In this document: piece by piece, positions 17,819 through 28,212 of the stretch | How the letters are laid out: each line of letters begins with the position of its first letter | Position numbering within the stretch: position 1 is the first letter of the stretch | Origin: Flavobacteriaceae bacterium | Lineage (GTDB): Bacteria > Bacteroidota > Bacteroidia > Flavobacteriales > Flavobacteriaceae | Direction: 5' to 3' | Length of the DNA: 57,233 nucleotides | Assembly: GCA_017852395.1 (NCBI GenBank) | Contig: JAFMLE010000014.1 | Location: 1 to 57,233 of the forward strand | Notes under the pieces: model-generated | Told to the model about the DNA's origin: nothing | Seen by the model: the letters and a program-made list of their open reading frames with translations, nothing else | The model's database searches: none | Program-made: the position numbers and the translations under genes

Positions 17819-19036
17819 ATGCTATATAGCTTTATAGAATACCTTCAAAATCAATATGACATTCCCGGTGCAGGCTTGTTTCAATTTTTGTCATTTAGGG
17901 CACTCTTTGCGATTGTTGGTGCATTATTATTTATGTTGTTTTTTGGAAAAAAAATCATCGACTTATTACGCGCGATGCAAGTTGGTGAGACCATTCGTGA
18001 TCTGGGTCTTACAGGTCAAATTGAAAAGGCTGGCACACCGACCATGGGAGGTATCATCATCATTTTGGGCACCTTGATTCCGGTACTATTGATCGCCGAT
18101 CTTAACAACGTCTATATACTGCTGTTGATTTTTACAACACTCTGGATGGGTGCCATTGGTTGGATTGATGATTACATCAAAATATTTAAAAAAGACAAAA
18201 AAGGACTTAAAGGGATTTTCAAAATTATAGGTCAAATTATTTTGGGTTGTGTCGTTGGAGGAGTCCTCTACCTGCACCCAGAAGTTACCGTTCGTCAAGA
18301 GCTTCCATTGGCGGTTCAGCAGCAACAGCCAGAAGCTTCAATTTTTGGTAAAGAAGAAAAATCATTGATTACGACCATTCCGCTACTCAAAAACAACGAG
18401 TTTAATTATGCAGATTTTCTTCCATCTACAGAAAACGGGCAATCCTGGGCCTGGCTAATTTTTATTCTAATAGTGGTTTTTATTACTACAGCAGTGTCCA
18501 ATGGCGCCAATCTGACCGATGGCATTGATGGTTTGGCGGCGGGTAGTTCTGCCATTATGGTTTTTGCATTAGGAATTTTTGCTTGGGTATCGGGCAATGT
18601 CATTTTTGCGGATTATCTCAACATCATGTTTATTCCAAAAGTAGGAGAGGTCGCCGTATTTGTGGCTGGATTTTTGGGAGCGCTTATCGGCTTTTTATGG
18701 TATAACACCTATCCTGCTACCATTTTTATGGGAGATACGGGCAGTCTAACCATAGGCGCATTGATTTCGGTCATTGCCATCATGGTTCGCAAAGAGCTAT
18801 TGATCCCGGTATTGTGTGGTGTTTTTGTCGTCGAAAACCTTTCGGTAGCCCTTCAAGTAGGGTACTTCAAATATACCCGTAAAAAAACCGGTGTTGGTAA
18901 GCGACTATTTCTTATGGCACCCTTGCATCACCATTTTCAGAAAAAGGGATTTCATGAAAGTAAAATCGTTGCTCGGTTTTGGATCATCGGAATTTTGCTT
19001 GCAGTATTGTCTATAGTAACGCTAAAAATTCGCTAA
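17819..19036 (+). CDS. mraY: Phospho-N-acetylmuramoyl-pentapeptide transferase
   Basis: A 405-residue polytopic inner-membrane enzyme that makes lipid I from UDP-MurNAc-pentapeptide and undecaprenyl phosphate. The catalytic segments are [15 protein letters not shown] and [12 protein letters not shown], with HHHFQKKG near the end. It is longer than the about 360 residues of E. coli MraY because of an extra hydrophilic loop (about 155-200, including a run of glutamines). Its TAA shares a base with the murD start. Confidence 0.97.
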   Translation: MLYSFIEYLQNQYDIPGAGLFQFLSFRALFAIVGALLFMLFFGKKIIDLLRAMQVGETIRDLGLTGQIEKAGTPTMGGIIIILGTLIPVLLIADLNNVYILLLIFTTLWMGAIGWIDDYIKIFKKDKKGLKGIFKIIGQIILGCVVGGVLYLHPEVTVRQELPLAVQQQQPEASIFGKEEKSLITTIPLLKNNEFNYADFLPSTENGQSWAWLIFILIVVFITTAVSNGANLTDGIDGLAAGSSAIMVFALGIFAWVSGNVIFADYLNIMFIPKVGEVAVFVAGFLGALIGFLWYNTYPATIFMGDTGSLTIGALISVIAIMVRKELLIPVLCGVFVVENLSVALQVGYFKYTRKKTGVGKRLFLMAPLHHHFQKKGFHESKIVARFWIIGILLAVLSIVTLKIR

Positions 19037-20376
19037 TGAAAGAAAGAGGAATCGTTTTGGGTGCAGGCATTAGCGGAATCGGTGCAGCATTGCTGGCCAA
19101 AAAGCAAGGTATGGATGTTTTTGTTTCTGATGCCGCTCCAATTGCTGATACCACCAAGCAACTTTTTAACGACCATCAAATCGACTGGGAAGAAGCGTGT
19201 CACAGCGTCGAAAAAATGCAAAATGCCAATTGGGTTGTAAAAAGTCCAGGAATACCTGAAAGTGCGCAAATTCTAAAAACATTTAGAGACCAAGATTGTC
19301 CGATTCTCTCCGAGATCGAATTTGCTTCAAAATTTACAGATGCCTTACTCATTGGTATCACCGGCAGCAACGGCAAAACAACCACAGCCATGCTCACCTA
19401 CCATTTGTTGAAAAATGCGGGCCTCAATGTAGGATTAGCCGGCAACGTAGGACACAGTTTTGCACAACAAGTGGCCCAAGAGCAATACGATATTTATGTC
19501 CTGGAGTTAAGCAGCTTTCAATTGGATGACATCCACGGTTTTCAGCCACACATTGCTGTGATAACTAATATTACTCCCGATCATTTAGATCGGTATAACT
19601 ATGATTTCAATGCTTACATACAGGCCAAATTGAACATCACCAAAAACCAAACCACCAAAAATGTACTCCTTTTTAATGCAGACGACCCCGTACTAAAAGG
19701 GGCTGTTTTAGAACAAAAGCCCCAAGTAAAAACCCATCCATTTGGCTTTGAAAACATGGAACAATCTAACTACACGACGCATCATGATGATGCCATTCAT
19801 ATTGTTAATGAAAATGATCACAAAATGATTGCAACTCAATCCTTCACACTGTACGGCAGGCACAACTTGCTCAATGCAATGGCAGCGGCCACTGTAGCTG
19901 ATTTATTTAAAGTAAGCAAAGAAAGTATTCGAGAAAGCCTTACGACTTTCAAAGGAGCACCCCATCGTTTGGAGCCCGTACTGACCATACAGAATGTCAA
20001 CTATATCAATGACTCCAAAGCCACCAATGTCAATGCCACCTATTATGCCTTAGAGTGTATGGATGCTCCCACTGTGTGGATTGTTGGCGGTGTTGACAAG
20101 GGCAATAACTACAACGATTTGTTGCCTTTGGTACACGAAAAAGTAAAAGCCATCATTTGTTTGGGGGTGGATAACAAAAAACTAATGGAAACCTTTCAGC
20201 CTATTGTTGAGGTTATGGTCGAAACCACATCAATTCGTGAAGCCGTCAAAATCGCACGTAAAATCGCGACACGGAAGGATAATGTTTTGCTTTCGCCCGC
20301 CTGTGCCAGTTTTGATTTGTTTAAAAATTATGAAGACCGCGGCAATCAGTTTAAAGAAGCGGTAAGAAACTTATAA
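19036..20376 (+). CDS. murD: UDP-MurNAc-L-alanine:D-glutamate ligase
   Basis: About 446 residues from ATG 19036. The open frame continues 19 codons upstream, but those lie inside mraY and lack the expected Rossmann start; from 19036 the protein begins [16 protein letters not shown], the normal MurD N-terminus. The ATP-binding motif is GITGSNGKTTTAM. It adds D-glutamate to UDP-MurNAc-L-Ala in the cytoplasm. The start overlaps the mraY stop by one base (TAATG). Confidence 0.96.
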   Translation: MKERGIVLGAGISGIGAALLAKKQGMDVFVSDAAPIADTTKQLFNDHQIDWEEACHSVEKMQNANWVVKSPGIPESAQILKTFRDQDCPILSEIEFASKFTDALLIGITGSNGKTTTAMLTYHLLKNAGLNVGLAGNVGHSFAQQVAQEQYDIYVLELSSFQLDDIHGFQPHIAVITNITPDHLDRYNYDFNAYIQAKLNITKNQTTKNVLLFNADDPVLKGAVLEQKPQVKTHPFGFENMEQSNYTTHHDDAIHIVNENDHKMIATQSFTLYGRHNLLNAMAAATVADLFKVSKESIRESLTTFKGAPHRLEPVLTIQNVNYINDSKATNVNATYYALECMDAPTVWIVGGVDKGNNYNDLLPLVHEKVKAIICLGVDNKKLMETFQPIVEVMVETTSIREAVKIARKIATRKDNVLLSPACASFDLFKNYEDRGNQFKEAVRNL

Positions 20377-20381
20377 TAAAG

Positions 20382-21581
20382 ATGAAATCAAGTTTTTCAA
20401 TATTTCATGGGGATCGCGTGCTGTGGGGCATCATAGCGCTCTTGGCCGTATTTTCTTTTTTGCCTGTGTATAGCTCAAGTACAAACTTGGCGTATGTGGT
20501 CGGAAAAGGCACTCCTATGGGATACTTGATCAAACATTTCTTTATCATCTTGTTTGGCTTTGGATTGATGCTTGCAATACATCGGGTGCCATTTCAATAT
20601 TTTAAAGGGATTTCGATTTTGATGCTTCCAGTATCCATCGTTTTGCTGCTCTATACCGCTACACAAGGAACCGTAATTGATGGAGCCAATGCCAGCCGAT
20701 GGATTCGCATCCCGTTAATTGGTTTGAGTTTTCAAACTTCAACTTTAGCTTCTTTAACCCTTTTGACCTATTTGGCCAATTATTTGTCTAAGGGCAAAAT
20801 ACAATCTGCCACTTTCAAAAGTACGGTGTTGTATCTGTGGCTTCCAGTACTTGTGGTGGTTTTGCTGATCTTTCCTTCTAACTTTTCGACGGCAGCCCTT
20901 TTGTTTTTTATGGCCTCTGTTTTGATTTTTATCAGCGGTTATCCGCTTAAATATTTGTTTGTAATACTAGCGAGTGGGATAGGCATGGCCATGTTGTTTA
21001 TTCTTTTGGCCAAGGCCTTTCCCAATGCGGTACCAAACCGAATAGATACATGGATTAATCGAATAGAAAATTTTAATCAAGCCGATGACGCAACGGGCAA
21101 TTATCAAATAGAACGGGCAAAAATTGCCATTGCTACGGGTGGCATTTTTGGAGTCGGCGCGGGAAAAAGCGTCATGAAAAACTTTTTGCCACAAAGTTCT
21201 TCAGATTTTATCTATGCAATTATTGTAGAAGAATGGGGGGCTCTTGGTGGAGGTCTATTGATTTTACTTTACCTGATCATGTTGTTTCGCATAGTGGTAA
21301 TAGCGCATAAGTCTTCTTCCCCTTTTGGCAAATTATTGGTTATGGGAATCGGAATCCCAATTGTATTGCAAGCCTTTGTAAATATCGGTGTGGCTTTACA
21401 GGTTTTTCCGGTTACGGGACAAACCTTGCCCCTTATTAGTAGTGGAGGAACTTCTGCCTGGATGACCTGCATTGCATTGGGCATGATACTCAGTGTAAGC
21501 CGTGCCATGGGTACAATACAATCCCAAAAAATCGAAGTTGATGAAAATAACCCTTTATCTGTATTGAGTGAAACCGTCTAA
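20382..21581 (+). CDS. ftsW: Septal peptidoglycan polymerase FtsW
   Basis: A 399-residue SEDS-family membrane protein with about ten hydrophobic segments. Diagnostic stretches are the GVGAGKSVMKNFLPQSSSDFIYAII region and the C-terminal TGQTLPLISSGGTS motif. It polymerises glycan strands from lipid II together with FtsI. It sits between murD and murG as in other dcw clusters and overlaps the GTG start of murG by 14 nt. Confidence 0.95.
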   Translation: MKSSFSIFHGDRVLWGIIALLAVFSFLPVYSSSTNLAYVVGKGTPMGYLIKHFFIILFGFGLMLAIHRVPFQYFKGISILMLPVSIVLLLYTATQGTVIDGANASRWIRIPLIGLSFQTSTLASLTLLTYLANYLSKGKIQSATFKSTVLYLWLPVLVVVLLIFPSNFSTAALLFFMASVLIFISGYPLKYLFVILASGIGMAMLFILLAKAFPNAVPNRIDTWINRIENFNQADDATGNYQIERAKIAIATGGIFGVGAGKSVMKNFLPQSSSDFIYAIIVEEWGALGGGLLILLYLIMLFRIVVIAHKSSSPFGKLLVMGIGIPIVLQAFVNIGVALQVFPVTGQTLPLISSGGTSAWMTCIALGMILSVSRAMGTIQSQKIEVDENNPLSVLSETV

Positions 21582-22659
21582 AATAATCATATCAGGAGGA
21601 GGAACCGGGGGGCATATCTACCCCGCACTTGCGATTGCAGAGACGCTAAAGTCTCGGAGCAAAGACTGTGATATATTATTTGTTGGCGCACTTGGACGTA
21701 TGGAAATGGAGAAAGTTCCAGAAAATGGCTTTCCGATCAAAGGCTTATGGATTGATGGGTTTCAACGATCTCTGTCGGTACGCAACCTTCTTTTTCCCTT
21801 AAAACTCTTCGTTAGCTTACTACAAGCCACTTGGATCGTACTTACTTTTAGACCGCAGATCGTGATCGGTACCGGAGGATTTGCCAGTGGCCCCTTGTTG
21901 TTTGTTGCTGCTTTGATGGGCATTCCAGGAATTATTCAAGAACAAAACTCATACCCAGGAATTACCAATAAAATATTGGGTAAAAAGGTCCAAAAAATTG
22001 CGGTAGCCTATGATGGAATGGAGCGTTTTTTCCCAAGTGAAAAACTTGTTTTTACAGGCAACCCCATTCGGAATAAAATAAACAATCAACACATAAATCC
22101 CGAAGAAGCCAAAGCCGCCTTTGGACGTGATCCTAAGAAAAAAACATTGGTAGTACTCGGAGGCAGCCTTGGCGCCCAAAAAATCAATCAAATGATTGCC
22201 TCACAAATGGCGTATTTCGAAGCCCAACAAATCGAACTCATTTGGCAATGTGGCAAACTCTATTATACGACCTATCAATCGATGGCCAATGCACATTGTA
22301 GCATAATGCCCTTTGTAGAACATATGGATCAGTTGTATGCAGCTGCAGATTTGATTATCTCACGTTCAGGAGCAGGCACGCTCTCCGAGTTGTGTCTGGT
22401 TGGCAAACCCTGTATTCTTATCCCTTCTCCAAATGTTGCAGAAAACCATCAGATGCACAATGCACAAGCACTCGCTCAACATGGCGCTGCTTTTGTGATT
22501 GCCGAAAAGGATCTTGATAAGCAATTTATACCCGTCTTCGAACATCTATGGAACGACGAAAAAATGGGTCATGAGATGGCGGTGCAATTAAAAAAATTAG
22601 CACGCCCAGAGGCGACTAACGCTATCGTAGATGAAATCCAAAAACTAATTGCAGCATGA
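21568..22659 (+). CDS. murG: UDP-GlcNAc:lipid I GlcNAc transferase
   Basis: A 363-residue GT-B glycosyltransferase making lipid II on the inner face of the membrane. Visible are the N-terminal GGGTGGHIYPALAIAE loop, the inter-domain GGSLGAQKIN motif, and the donor-binding region SRSGAGTLSEL with ENHQMHNA. It starts at GTG inside the ftsW gene, which suggests coupled translation. Its stop overlaps the murC start (ATGA). Confidence 0.97.
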   Translation: MKPSKIIISGGGTGGHIYPALAIAETLKSRSKDCDILFVGALGRMEMEKVPENGFPIKGLWIDGFQRSLSVRNLLFPLKLFVSLLQATWIVLTFRPQIVIGTGGFASGPLLFVAALMGIPGIIQEQNSYPGITNKILGKKVQKIAVAYDGMERFFPSEKLVFTGNPIRNKINNQHINPEEAKAAFGRDPKKKTLVVLGGSLGAQKINQMIASQMAYFEAQQIELIWQCGKLYYTTYQSMANAHCSIMPFVEHMDQLYAAADLIISRSGAGTLSELCLVGKPCILIPSPNVAENHQMHNAQALAQHGAAFVIAEKDLDKQFIPVFEHLWNDEKMGHEMAVQLKKLARPEATNAIVDEIQKLIAA

Positions 22660-23972
22660 GTACGTCAACCTACTATTTCTTGGGTATTGGAGGTGTCGGA
22701 ATGTCTGCCTTGGCACGGCATTTTTGGAAGGCGCAACATCGGGTGTTTGGCTATGACAAAACACCAACCCCACTTACGCAAGAATTGGAAGCCATGGGAA
22801 TTTCGATTACCTATGATCAAGAAGTAGCGGCCATACCACAAGCATGTCAAGCACCAGATACCAAAATTGTATATACCGCTGCACTGCCCAAAAATCACCC
22901 ACAACTTGTTTATTTTCAAGAGCGAAAATTTTCCATTGAAAAACGGGCAGCGGTGTTGGGAGCGCTATCCAAACTCACACCATGTATTGCTGTTGCAGGT
23001 ACGCATGGAAAAACCACAACAACCGCTTTACTAAGTCATTTGTTGTACCACACAAAACAGTCTTTTACTGCCTTTGTTGGTGGAATCATGAATCAATTCA
23101 ATTCTAATTATATCCACACAGGCTCCGATTTTCTCTTGGTTGAGGCCGATGAGTACGACCGCTCTTTTTTACAACTTAGTCCAGACTATATCGGAATTAC
23201 ATCGATGGATGCTGATCATCTGGACATCTACGAAACGGCCGATCAACTTGAGGAAACCTACAAAATGTTTAGTACCCGATGTTCGCATTTGGTTCATGCC
23301 GAGGGGCTCCCCCTAGAGGGTATATCTTATGGGTTTGGACCAAATGCACACTACCGTGCTTCGGATTTGAAACCTATCGAAACAGGCTATGCCTTTACCT
23401 TTGTTACTCCGCAGGCTAGTTTTCCCAATGTTGTCCTCAATATGCTTGGAAAACACAATTTGATGAACGCTCTTGCGGCACTAACATTGGGGCATCAAAT
23501 AGGCTTACAACTCGATGAAATGACGACCGCTCTTCCATCTTTTAAAGGAATACAACGACGGATGAATCGATATGATTGGAAGGATAAAGTATTAATCGAT
23601 GACTATGCCCATCATCCTAAAGAAATCGAGGCAGTATATCAGAGCTTGAGAAATCATTATTCGACACACAAAATAGCGGTCGTGTTCCAACCGCATTTAT
23701 TTTCAAGAACCCAAGACTTTTGGGAAGCATTTTGTACGATACTTTCAAAATTTGATGCCGTGGCTTTGATGGATATTTATCCAGCCCGCGAACTTCCTAT
23801 TGAGGGGATCACTGCAGCACGATTATTGGACGCAATTTCGCATCCGCAAAAAACCATGGTACAACCCGATGAACTCAATACCTATGTCTCCCATTCACCT
23901 TGTGAAATCGTTGCCTTGTTGGGTGCTGGAGATATTGGCCTTGCAATTCAAAATCTAATCCGCGTCTCATGA
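22656..23972 (+). CDS. murC: UDP-MurNAc:L-alanine ligase
   Basis: A 438-residue Mur ligase. The N-terminal Rossmann loop is GIGGVGMSALARHF and the ATP motif AGTHGKTTTTAL. A later stretch DDYAHHPKEI is typical of MurC. It adds the first amino acid, L-Ala, to UDP-MurNAc. ATGA overlaps join it to murG and ftsQ. murF and ddl, which complete the pentapeptide, are not in this window, as is usual for this phylum's dcw cluster. Confidence 0.97.
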   Translation: MSTSTYYFLGIGGVGMSALARHFWKAQHRVFGYDKTPTPLTQELEAMGISITYDQEVAAIPQACQAPDTKIVYTAALPKNHPQLVYFQERKFSIEKRAAVLGALSKLTPCIAVAGTHGKTTTTALLSHLLYHTKQSFTAFVGGIMNQFNSNYIHTGSDFLLVEADEYDRSFLQLSPDYIGITSMDADHLDIYETADQLEETYKMFSTRCSHLVHAEGLPLEGISYGFGPNAHYRASDLKPIETGYAFTFVTPQASFPNVVLNMLGKHNLMNALAALTLGHQIGLQLDEMTTALPSFKGIQRRMNRYDWKDKVLIDDYAHHPKEIEAVYQSLRNHYSTHKIAVVFQPHLFSRTQDFWEAFCTILSKFDAVALMDIYPARELPIEGITAARLLDAISHPQKTMVQPDELNTYVSHSPCEIVALLGAGDIGLAIQNLIRVS

Positions 23973-24685
23973 AAAAAAGAAATCAGGTCTTGTTTTGTAG
24001 TTTGATGATACTTCTTCTGATCGGTCTATCAGCTTTTAGTAGATGGCAAAATAATCAACGAGAGTACACCGAATTCAACATAATTTTTGAAGACCAAACC
24101 CCCAAGTTTTTGGATGCCGATTTCGTTGAAAACTTGTTAAAACAAAAATTGGGACCCTTTCCTACAACAGCAAAAGATAGTTTAGATTTGAATAGAGTGG
24201 AGGACGTGTTGAATGCCGAAAAAGCAGTAGAAAAATCAACGGTTTATGCTACTCCAGAAGGAACTCTAACCATTTTTATTGAAGAACGCAAACCCTACAT
24301 ACGTGTCCAAGGATCTCAAACATATTATCTCGATGCTACGGCTCACGCTTTTGCTCTTTCAAAAACATATTCGGCGGATGTCCCTTTATATTTCGGTGAT
24401 TTGCAACCCAATACTGCAACGGCTATTGTTGCCTTTGTTCAAAAGTTACAAGCCGATCCTTTTTGGAGTCGTGAGTTGGTTGCTGTTCAACAAAAAAATC
24501 AAGGCTATGTCCTTCAACTGCGTTCTTTCTCCTTTGATGTTTATTTTGGCACCCCAACACAAATGCTAGAGAAGACCAAAAAAATAAAGGCCTTTTGCGC
24601 CTATTATAAATTAAATAATCCGCAACCTGCGGTCCGCTCGATCGATCTGACCGTTGCGCATCAAGTGGTTGCAACAGATTTATAA
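23969..24685 (+). CDS. ftsQ: Divisome protein FtsQ/DivIB
   Basis: A 238-residue bitopic protein: a positively charged N-terminus (MKKRNQ), one membrane segment (about 8-24) and a periplasmic domain resembling POTRA plus beta domains. Sequence conservation of FtsQ is low, so position between murC and ftsA carries much of the assignment. It scaffolds FtsB-FtsL at the septum. The ftsA ATG follows 4 nt after the stop. Confidence 0.88.
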   Translation: MKKRNQVLFCSLMILLLIGLSAFSRWQNNQREYTEFNIIFEDQTPKFLDADFVENLLKQKLGPFPTTAKDSLDLNRVEDVLNAEKAVEKSTVYATPEGTLTIFIEERKPYIRVQGSQTYYLDATAHAFALSKTYSADVPLYFGDLQPNTATAIVAFVQKLQADPFWSRELVAVQQKNQGYVLQLRSFSFDVYFGTPTQMLEKTKKIKAFCAYYKLNNPQPAVRSIDLTVAHQVVATDL

Positions 24686-24689
24686 CGTT

Positions 24690-26015
24690 ATGGAACAAGA
24701 AAAAATATCCGTAGGACTTGATATTGGAACCACCAAAATTGTAGCGATGGTTGGCAAAAAAAACGAATTTGGCAAGGTCGAAATCCTGGGCATCGGAAAA
24801 TCCAAAAGTTTAGGCGTACATCGTGGAGTGGTCAATAACATCACACAGACCATCCAATCGATTCAACAAGCGGTTGACGAAGCCAAAATCAATTCTGGGA
24901 TGCCCGTCGAGCGGGTAGTAGTAGGTATTGCCGGACAGCACATCAGAAGTTTGCAACACAGCGATTATATAACGCGTCAACACCCCGAAGAAGTAATCGA
25001 CGAAAAAGACATCGAGGCACTGATCCAACAGGTCTATAAGCTAGTCATGCTGCCTGGAGAAGAAATCATACACGTGCTTCCACAAGAATACAAAGTAGAT
25101 GGTCAAGCCGAAATCAAAGAACCTATAGGCATGTATGGGGGACGCTTAGAAGCCAACTTTCATGTTGTCGTTGGACAAGTATCATCGATCCGCAACATTG
25201 GTCGATGTATAAAAAGTGCAGACCTCGAATTGAGCAATATTACCCTAGAGCCCTTGGCCTCATCAGATGCGGTACTTAGTCGTGAAGAAAAAGAAGCAGG
25301 GGTTGCGCTGATCGATATTGGAGGTGGTACCACAGATTTAGCTATTTTTAAAGACGGAATCATTCGGCATACCTCAGTCATCCCTTTTGGAGGCAACGTC
25401 ATTACGGAAGACATCAAAGAAGGATGTTCTATAATCGAAAAGCAAGCCGAACTGCTCAAAGTAAAATTTGGATCTGCTTGGCCGGGAGAAAATCGCGAAA
25501 CCGAAATCGTAGCAATACCCGGTTTACAAGGTAGAGATCCCAAAGAAATTTCTTTAAAAACCCTCTCAAAAATCATCAACGCGCGCGTGGTCGAAATCAT
25601 CGAACAGGTTTTTTTAGAAATAAAAAATTATGGGCACAATGAGCAAAAGAAAAAATTGATTGCAGGCATTGTTTTGACAGGTGGCGGTAGCCAGCTCAAG
25701 CATCTCAAACAATTGGTGGAGTACATCACGGGTATGGATACACGCATCGGTTATCCCAGCGAGCATCTGGCCGGAGAAACCCCAACAACACAAACCAGCC
25801 CCATGTTTGCCACCGCTGTAGGATTGCTGATGAATGCTTTGGATACAGATGCTAAAAATCCGCCTCCTGCAACAGTAAAAGCTTCTGAAGAAGAAGAAAC
25901 CCCAACCGAAAACACCACCGACTCAGCAACGAAAGACGACGCGATAGCGCTCAATAGAAAATCCATCTTGGAACGATGGGTAGATAAGTTTAAAGAATTT
26001 TTAGATAACGCATAA
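24690..26015 (+). CDS. ftsA: Actin-like division protein FtsA
   Basis: About 441 residues from ATG 24690. The open frame extends 12 codons into ftsQ, but MEQEKISVGLDIGTTKIVAMVG is the expected start, with the phosphate-1 loop DIGTTK. Also visible are the phosphate-2 segment DIGGGTTDLAIF and the adenosine region TGGGSQLKHL. The C-terminus (SILERWVDKFKEFLDNA) can form the amphipathic helix that tethers FtsA and FtsZ to the membrane, after a variable acidic linker. Confidence 0.96.
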   Translation: MEQEKISVGLDIGTTKIVAMVGKKNEFGKVEILGIGKSKSLGVHRGVVNNITQTIQSIQQAVDEAKINSGMPVERVVVGIAGQHIRSLQHSDYITRQHPEEVIDEKDIEALIQQVYKLVMLPGEEIIHVLPQEYKVDGQAEIKEPIGMYGGRLEANFHVVVGQVSSIRNIGRCIKSADLELSNITLEPLASSDAVLSREEKEAGVALIDIGGGTTDLAIFKDGIIRHTSVIPFGGNVITEDIKEGCSIIEKQAELLKVKFGSAWPGENRETEIVAIPGLQGRDPKEISLKTLSKIINARVVEIIEQVFLEIKNYGHNEQKKKLIAGIVLTGGGSQLKHLKQLVEYITGMDTRIGYPSEHLAGETPTTQTSPMFATAVGLLMNALDTDAKNPPPATVKASEEEETPTENTTDSATKDDAIALNRKSILERWVDKFKEFLDNA

Positions 26016-26023
26016 TTTTTGAA

Positions 26024-28210
26024 ATGGAAGATATTTCGAACACCAATTTCAGTTTTGATTTACCAAAAAATAGAAGCAACGTCATCAAAGTAATCGGTGT
26101 GGGCGGTGGCGGTAGTAACGCCATCAACTACATGTTCCAGCAAGGGATTAATGGTGTTGATTTTGTGATTTGCAATACCGATGCACAAGCACTGCAAGAA
26201 AGTCCAGTACCGATAAAAATTCAGCTGGGCGCCACCCTTACCGAAGGACTTGGTGCGGGTGCCAATCCAGAAGTAGGAGCTAAAGCCGCAGAAGAAAGTT
26301 TGGAAACCCTTAAGGCCCTGCTCGAAACCCAAACCAAAATGATTTTTATCACCGCAGGAATGGGAGGGGGCACCGGAACTGGAGCCGCTCCTATTTTGGC
26401 GCGGATGGCCAAGCAAATGGACATTCTTACTGTTGGTATAGTAACCATGCCGTTTCAATTTGAAGGAAAACTTCGTCTAGATCAAGCCCAAAAAGGACTG
26501 GACAACCTCAGACAAGAAGTCGATTCGCTGATCGTTATCAACAACAACAAGCTTCGAGAAGTCTATGGAAATCTAGGTTTCAAATCCGGTTTTGCCAAGG
26601 CAGACGAAGTATTGGCAACTGCGGCCCGGGGGATCGCTGAGGTAATTACACATCACTATACACAAAACATTGACCTAAAAGATGCCAAAACTGTTCTTAC
26701 AAACAGTGGTACAGCCATTATGGGATCCTCTCTAGCTTCGGGAGCCAATCGTGCTCAGGAGGCTATTGTCAATGCGTTGGATTCCCCATTGTTGAACGAC
26801 AATAAAATCAAAGGCTGCAAAAATGTACTGCTACTCATCGTTTCGGGTACGGAAGAAATTACCATAGACGAAATTGGAGAAATCAACGACTTTATTCAGG
26901 ACGAAGCGGGCCACAATGCCAACATCATCATGGGTGTTGGCGAAGATGAAAATTTAGGGACTGCCATTTCGGTGACCGTAATTGCCACAGGATTTAATGC
27001 CGATCAACAACACGAAATTGTCAATAGCGAGGCCAAAAAGATCATCCATAACCTTGAAGAAGATCAGGTCATGCAACACAATTTGGGAGCCGATCAACCA
27101 AAGACTCTAAAACCGGCTTCTAACATAGAATCCCAAGATCCTTTAGACGCACCATTGACTATAAAAGAAGAAACGGTTCATGCACACCATCTCATTTTTG
27201 ACGAGGAAGAAGTGGACGAGGAAACAGCACATCTACAACCCGAATCTGTTACCACAATACCCACCCAAGAAGAAAACACTCCGAGGGAGTTATTTCAATT
27301 GGACGTCGAGGATATTGATGTAGAAGACCCGATCCTTGTCAATAGCGATGACGCTGAACCCGCCGAAGCAATCGCGTTTTCTCAAGAAGAAATACCAACG
27401 GACGAAGTACCTTCATATACGGAAGACGAATTGCATAATCTCGATGTTATTTATGAAATTATAGCGGCTCCATCAATTGAAGAACAAGGTGCAGAGACTG
27501 ATGACGAAGCAACCACCAGTCCTACTGCGTCAACGATGGTTATCGAAGAAGAAATGCGTCAAGAAATTGAAGATGAATCTTTTTCGTTGGAGTTTGACCC
27601 CGTAGTTTCAGAAGAAATTTCAGACTTTGTTATCAATGATTTAGACGAAAACATCATGGAGATGGAGGTTGTTGATGAAGAGGAAATTGTTTCTGAGAAA
27701 GAAGCACAAATTACATTTGACTTTGACCTTCCTATTTTATCTGTTGATGCACCACAAGAAGAGCAAAAACCTGATTTTATCGCTGAAGAGCAAGACCTGC
27801 AAACACCGATAAAACACAATTTAGAAACTGTTTTTCAGGAAACCGAGGAGGTATCGTTTGCACCACGTACAAAACAGTCCGAAGCACCCCTTGCGTTAGA
27901 AGATAAAAAAGCTCAGGAAAAGGTTGCTGAAACGGATTCCGATAATCCGTTTGAACGTAGCATTCAACAATCTGTTCGCATTGAAAATGAAAAGCGCAAA
28001 GCGCAGCTCAAGAAATTTAATTATGTATTTAAGTCCAATCTTCACAAAATCGAAGAGCTGGAGCGACAACCTGCCTATAAACGTCAAGGGATTGATTTGG
28101 AAGAATCTTCGGGGCACGCAGATGCTTCAAGAATGTCTGTAGATCGAGACAGCAATGACGAGATCCAATTGCGATCAAACAATTCTTATTTACACGATAA
28201 TGTAGACTAA
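26024..28210 (+). CDS. ftsZ: Cell division GTPase FtsZ with long acidic tail
   Basis: 728 residues, nearly twice the about 380-400 of model FtsZ. The GTPase core (about 15-330) is normal: GVGGGGSNAINYM, and the tubulin signature GGGTGTGAAP near 116-124. After about residue 340 comes a very acidic, low-complexity stretch to about 640, then a basic helical segment and a conserved-looking end (PAYKRQG, about 680; final LHDNVD). The last part resembles the C-terminal peptide of other Bacteroidota FtsZ and probably binds FtsA. The long tail likely acts as a flexible linker; this is inference. Confidence 0.96.
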   Translation: MEDISNTNFSFDLPKNRSNVIKVIGVGGGGSNAINYMFQQGINGVDFVICNTDAQALQESPVPIKIQLGATLTEGLGAGANPEVGAKAAEESLETLKALLETQTKMIFITAGMGGGTGTGAAPILARMAKQMDILTVGIVTMPFQFEGKLRLDQAQKGLDNLRQEVDSLIVINNNKLREVYGNLGFKSGFAKADEVLATAARGIAEVITHHYTQNIDLKDAKTVLTNSGTAIMGSSLASGANRAQEAIVNALDSPLLNDNKIKGCKNVLLLIVSGTEEITIDEIGEINDFIQDEAGHNANIIMGVGEDENLGTAISVTVIATGFNADQQHEIVNSEAKKIIHNLEEDQVMQHNLGADQPKTLKPASNIESQDPLDAPLTIKEETVHAHHLIFDEEEVDEETAHLQPESVTTIPTQEENTPRELFQLDVEDIDVEDPILVNSDDAEPAEAIAFSQEEIPTDEVPSYTEDELHNLDVIYEIIAAPSIEEQGAETDDEATTSPTASTMVIEEEMRQEIEDESFSLEFDPVVSEEISDFVINDLDENIMEMEVVDEEEIVSEKEAQITFDFDLPILSVDAPQEEQKPDFIAEEQDLQTPIKHNLETVFQETEEVSFAPRTKQSEAPLALEDKKAQEKVAETDSDNPFERSIQQSVRIENEKRKAQLKKFNYVFKSNLHKIEELERQPAYKRQGIDLEESSGHADASRMSVDRDSNDEIQLRSNNSYLHDNVD

Positions 28211-28212
28211 TT

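Noticed and set aside
25160-25600. 146-codon open frame opposite ftsA, and a 137-codon frame opposite susC at 55573-55986
   Set aside because: Both are antisense to confidently assigned genes and contain low-complexity Ser/Pro-rich translations typical of shadow frames.
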